Shown here: one piece after another, positions 9,100-17,104 of the stretch
Position numbering within the stretch: position 1 is the stretch's first letter
How the letters are laid out: the number at the start of each line of letters is the position of its first letter
NCBI GenBank assembly: GCA_965202915.1
Contig: OZ241847.1
Coordinates: forward strand, 1,798,001 to 1,862,000
Origin: G965202915 sp965202915
GTDB lineage: Bacteria; Pseudomonadota; Gammaproteobacteria; Eutrophobiales; Eutrophobiaceae
Length of the DNA stretch: 64,000 nucleotides
Direction of reading: 5' to 3'
The notes under the pieces: generated by a model
Database searches by the model: none
What the model saw: the letters and a program-made list of their open reading frames with translations, nothing else
What the model was told of the DNA's origin: nothing
Position numbers and translations under genes: made by a program

Positions 9100-9513
9100 A
9101 TGGAATTCAAACCGGTCAATAAGCAAACCTTTGCCTCATTGTTACGACAACGGGGGATACGGGTTACCGCACAGCGCCTTAACGTCGCCGCGACGATGAT
9201 GCGCCGGCCGCAGCATTTGAGTGCCGATGAGGTCTGGTCGAGGGTGAATGGGGCGGATGCCTCGGTCTCCAGGGCGACGGTATATAATACCTTGAGTCTG
9301 TTTGTGGATAAGGGCTTAATTGGTCAGGTGCAGGTGGCGCCTAAGGGGGTATTGTATGATTCCAACACTGCTCCGCATGGTCATCTTTATAATGAGGATA
9401 CCGGCGCGTTGACCGATTTCAACACCGACGCCGTCGGGGGCATGCCTGCTTTGCCTGAGGATACGGTTACAACCGGTGTTGATATGATTGTAAGGGTTAA
9501 AAACTGCCGTTGA
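9100..9513 (+). CDS. Fur-family metal- or peroxide-responsive transcriptional regulator, Irr-like
   Basis: This 137-residue protein has the Fur winged-helix domain: LLRQRGIRVTAQRLNVAATMM, then LSADEVWSRV and the recognition helix region VSRATVYNTLSLFVDKGLI. The dimerisation domain contains VLYDSNTAPHGHLYNEDTGALTDF, which resembles the Irr/Fur segment in which His residues bind metal, although one His of the usual His-rich cluster is Gly here. The paired CxxC motifs that hold structural zinc in Fur are absent; only one Cys is present, near the C-terminus. This makes an Irr-like or structural-zinc-free Fur homologue more likely than canonical Fur. It stands alone between thiO and tRNA-Thr, and its target genes are not evident. 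Confidence 0.82.
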   Translation: MEFKPVNKQTFASLLRQRGIRVTAQRLNVAATMMRRPQHLSADEVWSRVNGADASVSRATVYNTLSLFVDKGLIGQVQVAPKGVLYDSNTAPHGHLYNEDTGALTDFNTDAVGGMPALPEDTVTTGVDMIVRVKNCR

Positions 9514-9532
9514 TTGGTGTGTTGTGATCATC

Positions 9533-9608
9533 GCCGGAATAGCTCAGACGGTAGAGCGCTTCATTCGTAATGAAGATGTCGGGGGTTCGAGTCCTCTTTC
9601 CGGCACCA
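9533..9608 (+). tRNA. tRNA-Thr (anticodon CGT)
   Basis: A full cloverleaf can be drawn. The acceptor stem GCCGGAA pairs with TTCCGGC. The D arm is GCTC/GAGC, and the anticodon stem CTTCA/TGAAG surrounds loop TTCGTAA with anticodon CGT (reads ACG). The T arm has loop TTCGAGT with two G-T pairs in its stem. The discriminator base is A and the CCA end is encoded. Confidence 0.95.
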
Positions 9609-9628
9609 TTTGATCCGGGCCGGGTTGC

Positions 9629-10534
9629 TCAGCCCGGAAACAGGTCGGTGGAAAGATACCGGTCGCCGCGGTCACAGATGATGACGACGATCACGGCATG
9701 GTCCAGCCCGGCGGATAATTGTAATGCCGCGGTCAGCGCACCACCGGATGAGACCCCGGCAAAGATGCCTTCTTCCGCGGCCAGTCTGCGGGTCATGGCT
9801 TCGGCCTGCTCCCGGCTGATCTCGATGATCTGATCGACCCGCGCCGGATCATAGATTTTTGGTCGGTAGGCTTCCGGCCAGCAACGGATCCCGGGGATCG
9901 AGGAGCCGGCCTGCGGGTGTACGCCGACAATGGTTACCGCCGGGTTTTGCTGTTTCAGGAAGCGCGAGGTGCCCATAATTGTGCCGGTGGTGCCCATGGC
10001 GCTGACAAAATGGGTGATCCGGCCTTTGGTGTCGCGCCAGATTTCCGGGCCTGTTCCGCGATAATGGGCGAGCGGGTTGTCGGGGTTGGCGAATTGATCC
10101 AGGATCCTGCCTTTGCCGTCGGCGACCATTGCCCGTGATACGTCTATCGCTTCTTCCATGCCGCCCTTTTCCGAGGTCAATACGATCTCGGCCCCAAAGG
10201 CTTTCATCACCGCCCGCCGTTCCATGCTCATATGCTCCGGCATGATCAGTATCATTTTGTAGCCTTTTATCGCGGCCGCCATCGCCAGGGCTATGCCGGT
10301 ATTGCCGCTGGTGGCTTCTATCAGGGTCTCGCCGGGGGCGATTTCGCCTCGGCCCTCGGCGTTCTTGATCATGCTGAGTGCGGGCCGGTCTTTGACCGAG
10401 CCGGCGGGATTGCTGCCCTCGAGTTTGGCCAATATCAGGTTGTCGGTGTTGCCCGGTAATCGTTGCAGGCGCACCAGCGGGGTATTGCCGATGCAGGCCT
10501 CGATTGTGGGTGTCTCAATGGCGTTGTCAGTCAT
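9629..10534 (-). CDS. cysM: Cysteine synthase B (O-acetylserine sulfhydrylase CysM)
   Basis: CysM is a PLP enzyme that makes cysteine from O-acetylserine and sulfide or thiosulfate. The 301-residue length fits CysM. The PLP lysine is K48 in SNPAGSVKDRPA. The substrate loop is EATSGNTGIALAMAAA and the phosphate-binding loop is AMGTTGTIMGTSRFL. The segment VGVHPQAGSSIPGIR and the C-terminal GVSSGGALTAALQL match CysM better than CysK, including the charged RPKIYDPARVD stretch. The gene starts 6 nt after the rimI stop and is last of a leuA-udg-rimI-cysM run read leftward. It converges on tRNA-Thr with only about 20 nt between them. Confidence 0.93.
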   Translation of the reverse strand: MTDNAIETPTIEACIGNTPLVRLQRLPGNTDNLILAKLEGSNPAGSVKDRPALSMIKNAEGRGEIAPGETLIEATSGNTGIALAMAAAIKGYKMILIMPEHMSMERRAVMKAFGAEIVLTSEKGGMEEAIDVSRAMVADGKGRILDQFANPDNPLAHYRGTGPEIWRDTKGRITHFVSAMGTTGTIMGTSRFLKQQNPAVTIVGVHPQAGSSIPGIRCWPEAYRPKIYDPARVDQIIEISREQAEAMTRRLAAEEGIFAGVSSGGALTAALQLSAGLDHAVIVVIICDRGDRYLSTDLFPG

Positions 10535-10540
10535 CGCGGG

Positions 10541-11014
10541 TCACGCGGGATTGTGTGAGTACGCCAGGATTAAGGCGTCTTCGCGGCCGATCTTTGCCGG
10601 ATAATAGTTTCTGTGGATGCCGATTTTAACAAAGCCGCCGCCCAGATACAGTTTGATCGCCCGGAAGTTGGACGGCCGCACTTCCAGAGAGGTTATTTTG
10701 ACGTAGTGTTTATCGGCGACTTCCAGCAAATGCTGCAACATGATTTTGCCCAGGCCCCGGCATTGATAGTCGGGGTGTACGCACAGATTCAATATGTGCG
10801 ATTCGCCCGCTCCCAGGGCCAGCACGCCATAGGCGGCCAGTACGCCGTCGCTTTCCAGCACCCAGCAATAATGACCGTTGCGCAAACAGGTTTCAAATAC
10901 GGCCGCGGTCCAGGGAAAGGCATAGGCGGCCCGTTCGATGACCAGCACCGAGGCAAGGTCTGATTTGGACATCAGTCTTACGTTGTTTATCGAGCATTGT
11001 ATTACTGCGCTCAT
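10541..11014 (-). CDS. rimI: Ribosomal protein S18 alanine N-acetyltransferase RimI
   Basis: RimI is a GNAT enzyme that acetylates the N-terminal alanine of ribosomal protein S18. The 157-residue protein shows the GNAT core: ERAAYAFPWTAAVFETCLRNGHYCWVLE, the beta4 strand HILNLCVHPDYQCRGLGK with the acetyl-CoA loop QCRGLG at about residues 84-89, then LEVRPSNFRAIKLYLGGGFVKIGIHRNYYP and a C-terminal EDALILAYS. The AYAFPW motif is characteristic of RimI. Its ATG overlaps the udg stop by 4 nt (ATGA), indicating translational coupling. Confidence 0.9.
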   Translation of the reverse strand: MSAVIQCSINNVRLMSKSDLASVLVIERAAYAFPWTAAVFETCLRNGHYCWVLESDGVLAAYGVLALGAGESHILNLCVHPDYQCRGLGKIMLQHLLEVADKHYVKITSLEVRPSNFRAIKLYLGGGFVKIGIHRNYYPAKIGREDALILAYSHNPA

Positions 11015-11688
11015 GGTTGCCGCCGGTAGATATTCATCGCCATTTTTAAGTCGGCCCAGGCTTTACGCTTTTGTCCCGGAGACCGTAACAGGTAGGCGGG
11101 GTGATAGCTTACCACGACCGGGATTTTTGGTTCGGGGTAATAATAACAGGCTCCGCGCATCTTGCCTATCGGCAGGTCGGTTTTGAGCAGGTTCTGGGCC
11201 GCGACCCGCCCCACGGCGAATATGATCCTGGGGTTGATCAATGCGATCTGTTGTTGCAGGTAGGGTTCGCAGGCGGCCACTTCTTCGGGCCTGGGGTCGC
11301 GATTGGATGGTGGCCGGCATTTGAGGATATTGGCGATAAAGACCTGCCGGCGCCGCAGGCCGATTGCCAATAACATGGAATCGAGTAATTTCCCGGCCCG
11401 GCCGACAAACGGCTCGCCTTGTTTATCTTCTTCCGCACCGGGGGCCTCGCCGATCACCAGCCAGTCGGCGTGCGGATCACCGACGCCAAATACGGTTTGG
11501 ATGCGGTCTTCGGATAACGCGCATTTGGTGCAGGCGGCCACTTGCGTCCGCAGGGCCGATAGTGAATTATCGGCGGCGGCGACGGGCCGGTCGGTCTCCT
11601 CCGGCGGCGCAATGGGTGGTGCCGCTTTGTCGATCCAGACCTGGATTCCCATGCCTTGCAGACACTCAAATTGACGGCGATTTATCAT
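11011..11688 (-). CDS. udg: Family 4 (Fe-S) uracil-DNA glycosylase
   Basis: The enzyme removes uracil from DNA during base excision repair. The 225-residue protein has the family 4 layout: N-terminal CTKCALSEDR with two cluster cysteines, the active-site motif GEAPGAEEDKQGEPFVGRAGKLLD, and two further cluster cysteines in ILKCRPPSNRDPRPEEVAACEPYL. Motif SYHPAYLLRSP is near the end. The frame is open farther upstream, but those codons are within leuA. ATG 11688 overlaps the leuA stop by one base (TAATG) and gives the natural length. It is followed by rimI with a 4-nt overlap; the pairing of this gene with rimI is common in proteobacteria. Confidence 0.92.
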   Translation of the reverse strand: MINRRQFECLQGMGIQVWIDKAAPPIAPPEETDRPVAAADNSLSALRTQVAACTKCALSEDRIQTVFGVGDPHADWLVIGEAPGAEEDKQGEPFVGRAGKLLDSMLLAIGLRRRQVFIANILKCRPPSNRDPRPEEVAACEPYLQQQIALINPRIIFAVGRVAAQNLLKTDLPIGKMRGACYYYPEPKIPVVVSYHPAYLLRSPGQKRKAWADLKMAMNIYRRQP

Positions 11689-13223
11689 TATACCTGGGGG
11701 TGCGCCTTTTCGCCCAGGTGCATGGCCCGGTTGAGGGCATTGATATAGGCCTTGGCGGAGGCAATGACTATGTCGGTGTCGGCGCCGCAACCGTTAATGA
11801 TGCGACCGCTTTTATCGATTCTGACGGTGACTTCGCCCTGGGAGTCGGTGCCGGTGGTGATGTTATTGACGGAATATAATTGCAGGGCGCAACCACTGTG
11901 CAGGATCGATTCTATGGCCTTGAAGATCGCGTCAACCGGGCCGCTGCCTTCGGATTCGGCGTGTTTTTCTTCACCATCGACCAGTAATGTAAGCCGGGCG
12001 CAGGGCACTTCGCCGGTCTCGATGTTGACCTTGATCGAAACCAGCTTGATCTTGTCCGGGTTTTTATCCTGGGCGGTGTCATTGACCAGCGCCTGTAAGT
12101 CTTCGTCGAAGATTTCATGCTTTTTATCGGCCAGGTCCTTGAACCGGCTGAAGACGACGTTCAAATCTTCTTCGGTATCAAAATGGACGCCCAATTCCTG
12201 CAATTGGGTGCGGAATGCGTTGCGCCCGGAATGCTTGCCCAGGACGATGCGGTTTGCATTCCAGCCTACGTCTTCGGCCTTCATGATCTCATAGGTTTCT
12301 CTGCTTTTGAGGACGCCGTCCTGATGTATGCCGGCTTCGTGAGCAAAGGCATTGGCGCCGACTATCGCCTTGTTGGGCTGCACCGGAAAACCGGTGATGG
12401 TGGAAACCAATCTGGAACAATGGACGATGTGGGTGGTGTCGAGTTCGGTATTACAGGGGAAAACGTCCTGCCTGGTGCGCACCGTCATTACGATTTCTTC
12501 CAGCGCGGCGTTACCGGCACGCTCGCCCAAACCGTTTACCGTGCATTCAACCTGCCTGGCGCCGTTTAATACCGCGGTCAGGGAGTTGCCGACGGCTAAA
12601 CCGAGATCATTGTGGCAATGAACGGAAAACACCGCCTTATCGGAATTGGGCACGCGCTCAATAAGCCGCCGGATCAATTCGCCAAAGTATTGCGGCAGGT
12701 TGTAGCCGACGGTGTCGGGGATATTGACGGTGGTGGCGCCGGCGTCTATTGCCGCCTCGATCACCCGGCAAAGAAAGTCGAGCTCCGAACGGCCGGCGTC
12801 TTCGGCGGAAAATTCTACGTCATCGGTATAATTGCGGGCGCGCTTGACGGCGTGTACGGCCTGTTCCAATACCTGATCGGGTTGCAGATGGAGTTTTTCC
12901 CGCATATGGATCGGCGAGGTGGCGATAAAGGTATGAATCCTGGCGGATCGGGCCGGTTTAAGGGCCTCCGCGGCGGCGTCAATGTCTTTATCGACGGCCC
13001 GGGCCAGGCCGCAAATGGTGCTTTGTTGGACCAATTCGGCGACCGCCTTGACGGATTCAAAGTCTCCCGGACTCGCGACCGGGAAGCCGGCTTCAATGAC
13101 GTCCACTCGCATGCGTTCAAGGGCGGCGGCGATGCGTATTTTCTCATCCCTGGTCATGGACGCCCCCGGACTCTGTTCACCATCTCTTAATGTGGTGTCA
13201 AATATGATCAATTTTTCTTGCAT
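11688..13223 (-). CDS. leuA: 2-isopropylmalate synthase LeuA
   Basis: LeuA condenses acetyl-CoA with 2-ketoisovalerate, the committed step of leucine synthesis. The 511-residue protein begins MQEKLIIFDTTLRDGEQSPG, containing the metal/substrate motif DTTLRDGEQ at residues 9-17. It also carries the HCHNDLGLAVGN metal motif and NGLGERAGNAALEE. The C-terminal allosteric domain, where leucine feedback normally acts, starts at about residue 390. The open frame extends 74 codons upstream, but ATG 13223 is preceded by GGAG and gives the family start. A promoter, an operator-like palindrome and a short leader ORF with Leu codons lie upstream, suggesting control by leucine availability. leuB, leuC and leuD are not in the window. 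Confidence 0.95.
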   Translation of the reverse strand: MQEKLIIFDTTLRDGEQSPGASMTRDEKIRIAAALERMRVDVIEAGFPVASPGDFESVKAVAELVQQSTICGLARAVDKDIDAAAEALKPARSARIHTFIATSPIHMREKLHLQPDQVLEQAVHAVKRARNYTDDVEFSAEDAGRSELDFLCRVIEAAIDAGATTVNIPDTVGYNLPQYFGELIRRLIERVPNSDKAVFSVHCHNDLGLAVGNSLTAVLNGARQVECTVNGLGERAGNAALEEIVMTVRTRQDVFPCNTELDTTHIVHCSRLVSTITGFPVQPNKAIVGANAFAHEAGIHQDGVLKSRETYEIMKAEDVGWNANRIVLGKHSGRNAFRTQLQELGVHFDTEEDLNVVFSRFKDLADKKHEIFDEDLQALVNDTAQDKNPDKIKLVSIKVNIETGEVPCARLTLLVDGEEKHAESEGSGPVDAIFKAIESILHSGCALQLYSVNNITTGTDSQGEVTVRIDKSGRIINGCGADTDIVIASAKAYINALNRAMHLGEKAHPQV

Positions 13224-13333
13224 GATGATCTCCAGATTATATCGGTTCATACCTGTTGCTGGTATAAATAATGGAATTTTCCGTGCTGTTCGCACGTAAA
13301 TCCATAAAAACAATGCTGAGGTGTGAAATTTTT

Positions 13334-13349
13334 TGCCCTGATCAGGGCA
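13334..13349. promoter_or_regulatory. 16-bp perfect palindrome in the leuA leader
   Basis: TGCCCTGATCAGGGCA is a perfect 8+8 palindrome that, in the leuA transcript, contains the stop codon of the candidate leader peptide. It could be an RNA stem whose formation depends on ribosome position or a protein-binding site. No U-run follows it on the leuA strand, so it is not itself an intrinsic terminator. Confidence 0.45.
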
Positions 13350-13428
13350 GGAGTACGGGCGGGCGCAGTAACGCCGGAGCAGGCCGGCGGTCGTCGGAGA
13401 CGTTGACGTTAATGTGATCGGGATACAT
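13342..13428 (-). CDS. Candidate leuA leader peptide
   Basis: The proposed leuA transcript contains a 28-codon ORF starting at ATG 13428 and ending ALLRPPVLLP, so four Leu codons (TTA, CTG, CTC, CTG) fall in its last nine codons. Its TGA lies inside the 16-bp palindrome, and leuA begins 118 nt downstream. That arrangement, regulatory codons next to a stem before the biosynthetic gene, is what transcription attenuation uses in the leu operon. Against it, the ATG is only about 2 nt from the predicted transcript start and has no ribosome site, and I could not draw a convincing terminator before leuA. It is too short to be certain. Confidence 0.35.
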   Translation of the reverse strand: MYPDHINVNVSDDRRPAPALLRPPVLLP

Positions 13429-13436
13429 GGTTTATT

Positions 13437-13465
13437 AATATACACACCCTGAAGGGTGGTTGCAA
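13437..13465 (-). promoter_or_regulatory. Candidate leuA promoter with operator-like palindrome in the spacer
   Basis: On the minus strand TTGCAA (13465-13460) and TATATT (13442-13437) are spaced by exactly 17 nt. The spacer contains an inverted repeat, CACCCT-GA-AGGGTG (13445-13458), positioned to block RNA polymerase if bound by a repressor. Transcription would begin near 13430, giving a leader of about 205 nt before leuA. This is pattern-based inference. Confidence 0.5.
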
Positions 13466-13500
13466 ATTTTTGTATATGCGGCTATTATGGGCCTTGGGGA

Positions 13501-13576
13501 TGGTGGGGTGTGCAGGAATCGAACCTGCGACCATCTGATTAAAAGTCAGGTGCTCTACCTACTGAGCTAACACCCC
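13501..13576 (-). tRNA. tRNA-Lys (anticodon TTT)
   Basis: On the minus strand the acceptor stem GGGGTGT pairs with ACACCCC. The D arm reads AGCTCAGTAGGTAGAGC, the anticodon loop CTTTTAA carries TTT, and the T loop is TTCGATT. Discriminator A and an encoded CCA end are present. The sequence closely follows the usual gammaproteobacterial tRNA-Lys. Confidence 0.96.
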
Positions 13577-13746
13577 GTATTTTTAAGTTTATGCCCACAA
13601 TGGGGGCGAACTTCACCGGGGCGGGGATAATAACCAAATTTAAGCTGCGGGTAAAATCGGATTGACTTTGCGCCCTCAAGAGTCGTTGATTTTTGTCTGT
13701 CCGCGCCTGTTTTGGGTACACCAGTTTTATCGAAGGAGGTGGGGCA

Positions 13747-14061
13747 ATGCCGATTTATGAATATAAGTGCAGGGACTGTGATCATCATCTGGAGACTTTG
13801 CAGAAAATTTCCGATGATCCACTGAAAAAATGCCCCGCCTGCGGGGCCGATCGCCTGCGCCGGCTTATTTCTTTGACGGCCTTTAGGCTTGAGGGTACGG
13901 GTTGGTATGAAACTGATTTTAAGGATAAAAAACCGAGGCGCGATAAACGCGCCGATGAGTCCGATTCCGGCGATAAAAAATCCACTGATTCTGGCGACAA
14001 AAAATCCACCGATTCTACTGACCAAAAATCCGCCGGAGAAAAAGACGGGACCAACAGCTAG
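13747..14061 (+). CDS. FmdB-family zinc-ribbon protein
   Basis: This 104-residue protein begins MPIYEYKCRDCDHHLETLQKISDDPLKKCPACGA, the defining FmdB (CxxC_CXXC_SSSS) zinc ribbon with two CxxC pairs. ATG 13747 is preceded by AAGGAGG at ideal spacing; an upstream in-frame extension of 18 codons is not needed. The C-terminal third is a low-complexity acidic/basic tail of three imperfect 24-nt DNA repeats (13963-14034) encoding DSGDKKST-like units. The molecular role of the family in most bacteria is unknown despite the FmdB 'regulatory protein' name. Placement directly before aspS is common in gammaproteobacteria and supports the call. Confidence 0.9.
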   Translation: MPIYEYKCRDCDHHLETLQKISDDPLKKCPACGADRLRRLISLTAFRLEGTGWYETDFKDKKPRRDKRADESDSGDKKSTDSGDKKSTDSTDQKSAGEKDGTNS

Positions 14062-14170
14062 GCTATCCGGGCGGGTGCATGGGCGCCGTTGGTACGGGAT
14101 CCCGTCGCTGATTTGATCACTGCCGGTCGTATGCCGCTCTTCACTGGTTTATAACTCAATCCAAGTCATT

Positions 14171-15967
14171 ATGCGCAGTCATTATTGTGGACAGATAAAT
14201 GCTTCTTTGATCGGCCGGGAGATCACCTTATGCGGCTGGGTTCAACGTCGCCGGGATCATGGCGGCGTGATCTTTATCGATTTGCGTGATCGTGAGGGGC
14301 TGGCCCAGCTTGTGTTCGATCCTGAGCGAACCGAGCCTTTTGCGATTGCCGATGGGGTGCGGAATGAGTACGTCCTGCGGGTCAGCGGAAAGGTGCGTCC
14401 CCGCCCCGAAGGCACGGTTAATCCAAATCTGCCCACCGGCGGGTTTGAGGTTCTGGGATATTCCATTGAGATCCTGAACCAGGCGCGGACCCTGCCCTTT
14501 CAGCTCAATGATGAGCAAGTGCATGATGACGTGAAATTGAAATATCGTTACGTCGATCTGCGCCGGGCCGGCATGCAGAATAATCTGCGTCTGCGTGGCC
14601 GGGTCAATCAATATCTGCGTCAATATCTGGATAATGAGGGTTTTCTGGAGATTGAAACTCCGATGCTGACGCGGGCCACTCCCGAAGGTGCGCGCGATTA
14701 TCTGGTGCCCAGCCGTACCCACCCCGGCAATTTTTTTGCGTTGCCGCAATCGCCGCAATTATTCAAACAACTGTTGATGATGGCGGGCATGGATCGTTAT
14801 TATCAGATCGTCCGGTGCTTCCGCGATGAGGATCTGCGCGCCGACCGTCAGCCGGAATTTACGCAACTCGATATTGAAACTTCGTTTATGGATGAAGCGG
14901 CCATCACCGGGCTGATGGAACGCCTGATGCGTTCATTATTCAAGGCGGTGATCGATGTTGAGTTGCCGGATCCGTTTCCGCGGATCAGCTATGCCGAGGC
15001 TATGGCACGCTATGGCACGGATCGCCCGGATATGCGCAATCCATTGGAGCTGGTGGAAGTCGGCGATATTATGAAATCGGTGCCGTTTAAGGTCTTCTCG
15101 GGTCCGGCTAATATGAGCGATGGACGGGTGGTGGCGTTGCGGTTGCCAAACGGCGGCGCACTTACCCGCAAAGAGATAGATGATTATGCGCTCTACGTTA
15201 GTCGGCACGGCGCCAGGGGTTTGGCCTATATCAAGGTGAATGAGGCCGGTAAAGGGCGCGAAGGTTTGCAGTCTCCGGTGCTGAAATTCCTGCCTGATCC
15301 GGTGATTGCGGAGATCCTCGAGCGGACCGCGGCGGACGATGGGGATCTGATCTTCTTTGGCGCCGGTACCGCCTCCATGGTCAATCATTCCATCGGCGCC
15401 CTGCGCGATAAACTGGGTGAAGATGGGGGGCTGTCAACCGCCGAGTGGGCGCCGGTATGGATAGTGGATTTCCCGATGTTTGAATATAATAATGATGAAA
15501 ACCGCTGGGATGCGTTACATCATCCGTTCACCGCGGCGGCGGGTGATTCCATAGAGGCCCTGCGGGATGATCCCGGTGGCTGCCGGTCGCGTGCTTATGA
15601 TCTGGTGTTAAACGGTATGGAGCTCGGTGGCGGGTCGATACGTATTCATCAGGCCCGGATGCAGATTGCGGTGCTGGAGTTGCTGGGTATCGATCAGGAT
15701 GAGGCCAGGCAGAGATTCGGTTTTTTACTGGATGCACTGGAATATGGTTGCCCGCCGCACGGCGGCATTGCCTTCGGCCTGGATCGTTTGGTTATGCTGA
15801 TGGCCGGGGCCAGGTCGATTCGTGAGGTTATCGCGTTTCCGAAAACTCAGACCGCCAGTTGTCTGCTGACCGCGGCCCCTTCCGGGGCGTCATCGCAACA
15901 GTTGCATGAACTCGCGATCAAACCCGCCGATAAGCCGGGACGGAAAATAATCGGCGATCCGGGGTGA
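14171..15967 (+). CDS. aspS: Aspartyl-tRNA synthetase
   Basis: AspS charges tRNA-Asp with aspartate. The 598-residue product matches the bacterial-type enzyme (about 590). An OB-fold anticodon-binding domain comes first (LCGWVQRRRDHGGVIFIDLRDREGLAQLVF). Class II motif 1 lies in FLEIETPMLTRATPEGARDYLVPSR and motif 2 in YYQIVRCFRDEDLRADRQPEFTQLD. The bacterial GAD insertion domain spans about residues 290-410. Motif 3 is GGIAFGLDRLVMLMAGARSIREVIAFPK. It starts at ATG 14171, about 110 nt after fmdB, with only a weak ribosome site. Whether it also charges Asn-tRNA (non-discriminating form) cannot be decided here. Confidence 0.97.
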   Translation: MRSHYCGQINASLIGREITLCGWVQRRRDHGGVIFIDLRDREGLAQLVFDPERTEPFAIADGVRNEYVLRVSGKVRPRPEGTVNPNLPTGGFEVLGYSIEILNQARTLPFQLNDEQVHDDVKLKYRYVDLRRAGMQNNLRLRGRVNQYLRQYLDNEGFLEIETPMLTRATPEGARDYLVPSRTHPGNFFALPQSPQLFKQLLMMAGMDRYYQIVRCFRDEDLRADRQPEFTQLDIETSFMDEAAITGLMERLMRSLFKAVIDVELPDPFPRISYAEAMARYGTDRPDMRNPLELVEVGDIMKSVPFKVFSGPANMSDGRVVALRLPNGGALTRKEIDDYALYVSRHGARGLAYIKVNEAGKGREGLQSPVLKFLPDPVIAEILERTAADDGDLIFFGAGTASMVNHSIGALRDKLGEDGGLSTAEWAPVWIVDFPMFEYNNDENRWDALHHPFTAAAGDSIEALRDDPGGCRSRAYDLVLNGMELGGGSIRIHQARMQIAVLELLGIDQDEARQRFGFLLDALEYGCPPHGGIAFGLDRLVMLMAGARSIREVIAFPKTQTASCLLTAAPSGASSQQLHELAIKPADKPGRKIIGDPG

Positions 15968-15990
15968 CGGGCGACCAGGTCAGGGAGGAT

Positions 15991-17043
15991 ATGATGATGG
16001 AATCATATGTACTAAGTTCGGATCAGATCCCACGAATCACCCCGGAAACGCTGGATGAAGCCGAGACTGAGCGGATCAGCTCCCGCGTCAGGCAGTTGTT
16101 GAAACGCCAGAATGCGGCGTTGGTTGCTCATTATTATACTGACGCCAATCTGCAGCGGCTGGCGGATGAAACCGGAGGCCACGTTTCCGATTCCCTGGAT
16201 ATGGCCCGCTTCGGGCATACTTCCGATGCCGACACTCTGGTCGTATGCGGGGTCAGATTCATGGGCGAGACGGCAAAGATATTGAATCCGGAAAAACGCG
16301 TGCTTATGCCGGATCTTCAGGCTAATTGCTCTCTGGATATCGGCTGCCCCGCGGATAAATTCAGCGAGTTCTGCGATGCCCATCCGCGGCATACGGTGGT
16401 GGTCTATGCCAATACCAGTGCCGCGGTAAAGGCCCGGGCTGACTGGATGGTCACCTCCGGCAGTGCCGCGGCGGTGATCAAGGCGCTTGTGGCCGACGGG
16501 GAACGGATCATCTGGGCGCCGGATAAATATCTGGGGCAGTACGTTAAGGAACAAACCGGCGCCGATATGTTGTTGTGGCAGGGCGCCTGTATCGTGCATG
16601 AGGAATTCAAAGGCCGGGAACTGATGGCATTAAAGCGGGAACATCCGGACGCCAGGGTATTGGTTCATCCCGAGTCGCCGCCGGCTGTGATCGAACTTGC
16701 CGACGTGGTAGACTCGACCACCGGCCTTATCAACGCGGCGGGTCGACTGGATGCGGTAAAGTTTATCGTGGCCACGGATAAGGGGATCTTCCATAAAATG
16801 CGCCAGGCCGCGCCGGATAAGACCTTTATTGAGGCGCCCACGGCCGGTAAGGGCGCGACCTGCATCAGTTGTGCACATTGCCCGTGGATGGCGATGAATG
16901 GGTTGCGCAAACTCGAACGGGTATTGACCACCGGCGAGGGCGAGGTTCATGTCGATCCGGTGATTCGCCGGAAAGCGGTGCGTCCGATCAAGCGCCTGCT
17001 GGATTTTACCGGGGATCAAACGCTCCTGGCGGGTGACGCCTGA
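15991..17043 (+). CDS. nadA: Quinolinate synthase NadA
   Basis: NadA condenses iminoaspartate with dihydroxyacetone phosphate to quinolinate in NAD synthesis, using a [4Fe-4S] cluster. The protein is about 350 residues. Cluster cysteines are visible in LQANCSLDIGCPADKF, LWQGACIVHEEF and CISCAHCPWMAMNGL. Substrate motifs HYYTDANLQRLAD, GGHVSDSLDMAR and GVRFMGETAKILNPEK are all present, as are HPESPP and TAGKGATC. Three consecutive ATGs (15991, 15994, 15997) follow GGAGG, and the last two have better spacing; an overlapping start at 15964 is unlikely. The aspS stop is 23 nt upstream, so co-transcription is plausible. nadB and nadC are not in view. Confidence 0.95.
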   Translation: MMMESYVLSSDQIPRITPETLDEAETERISSRVRQLLKRQNAALVAHYYTDANLQRLADETGGHVSDSLDMARFGHTSDADTLVVCGVRFMGETAKILNPEKRVLMPDLQANCSLDIGCPADKFSEFCDAHPRHTVVVYANTSAAVKARADWMVTSGSAAAVIKALVADGERIIWAPDKYLGQYVKEQTGADMLLWQGACIVHEEFKGRELMALKREHPDARVLVHPESPPAVIELADVVDSTTGLINAAGRLDAVKFIVATDKGIFHKMRQAAPDKTFIEAPTAGKGATCISCAHCPWMAMNGLRKLERVLTTGEGEVHVDPVIRRKAVRPIKRLLDFTGDQTLLAGDA

Positions 17044-17104
17044 TCGTCGCGATTGATTTTGTTTGGCGGGTACTTCAATTTAATTACCATTACAGGACTT
17101 AACA

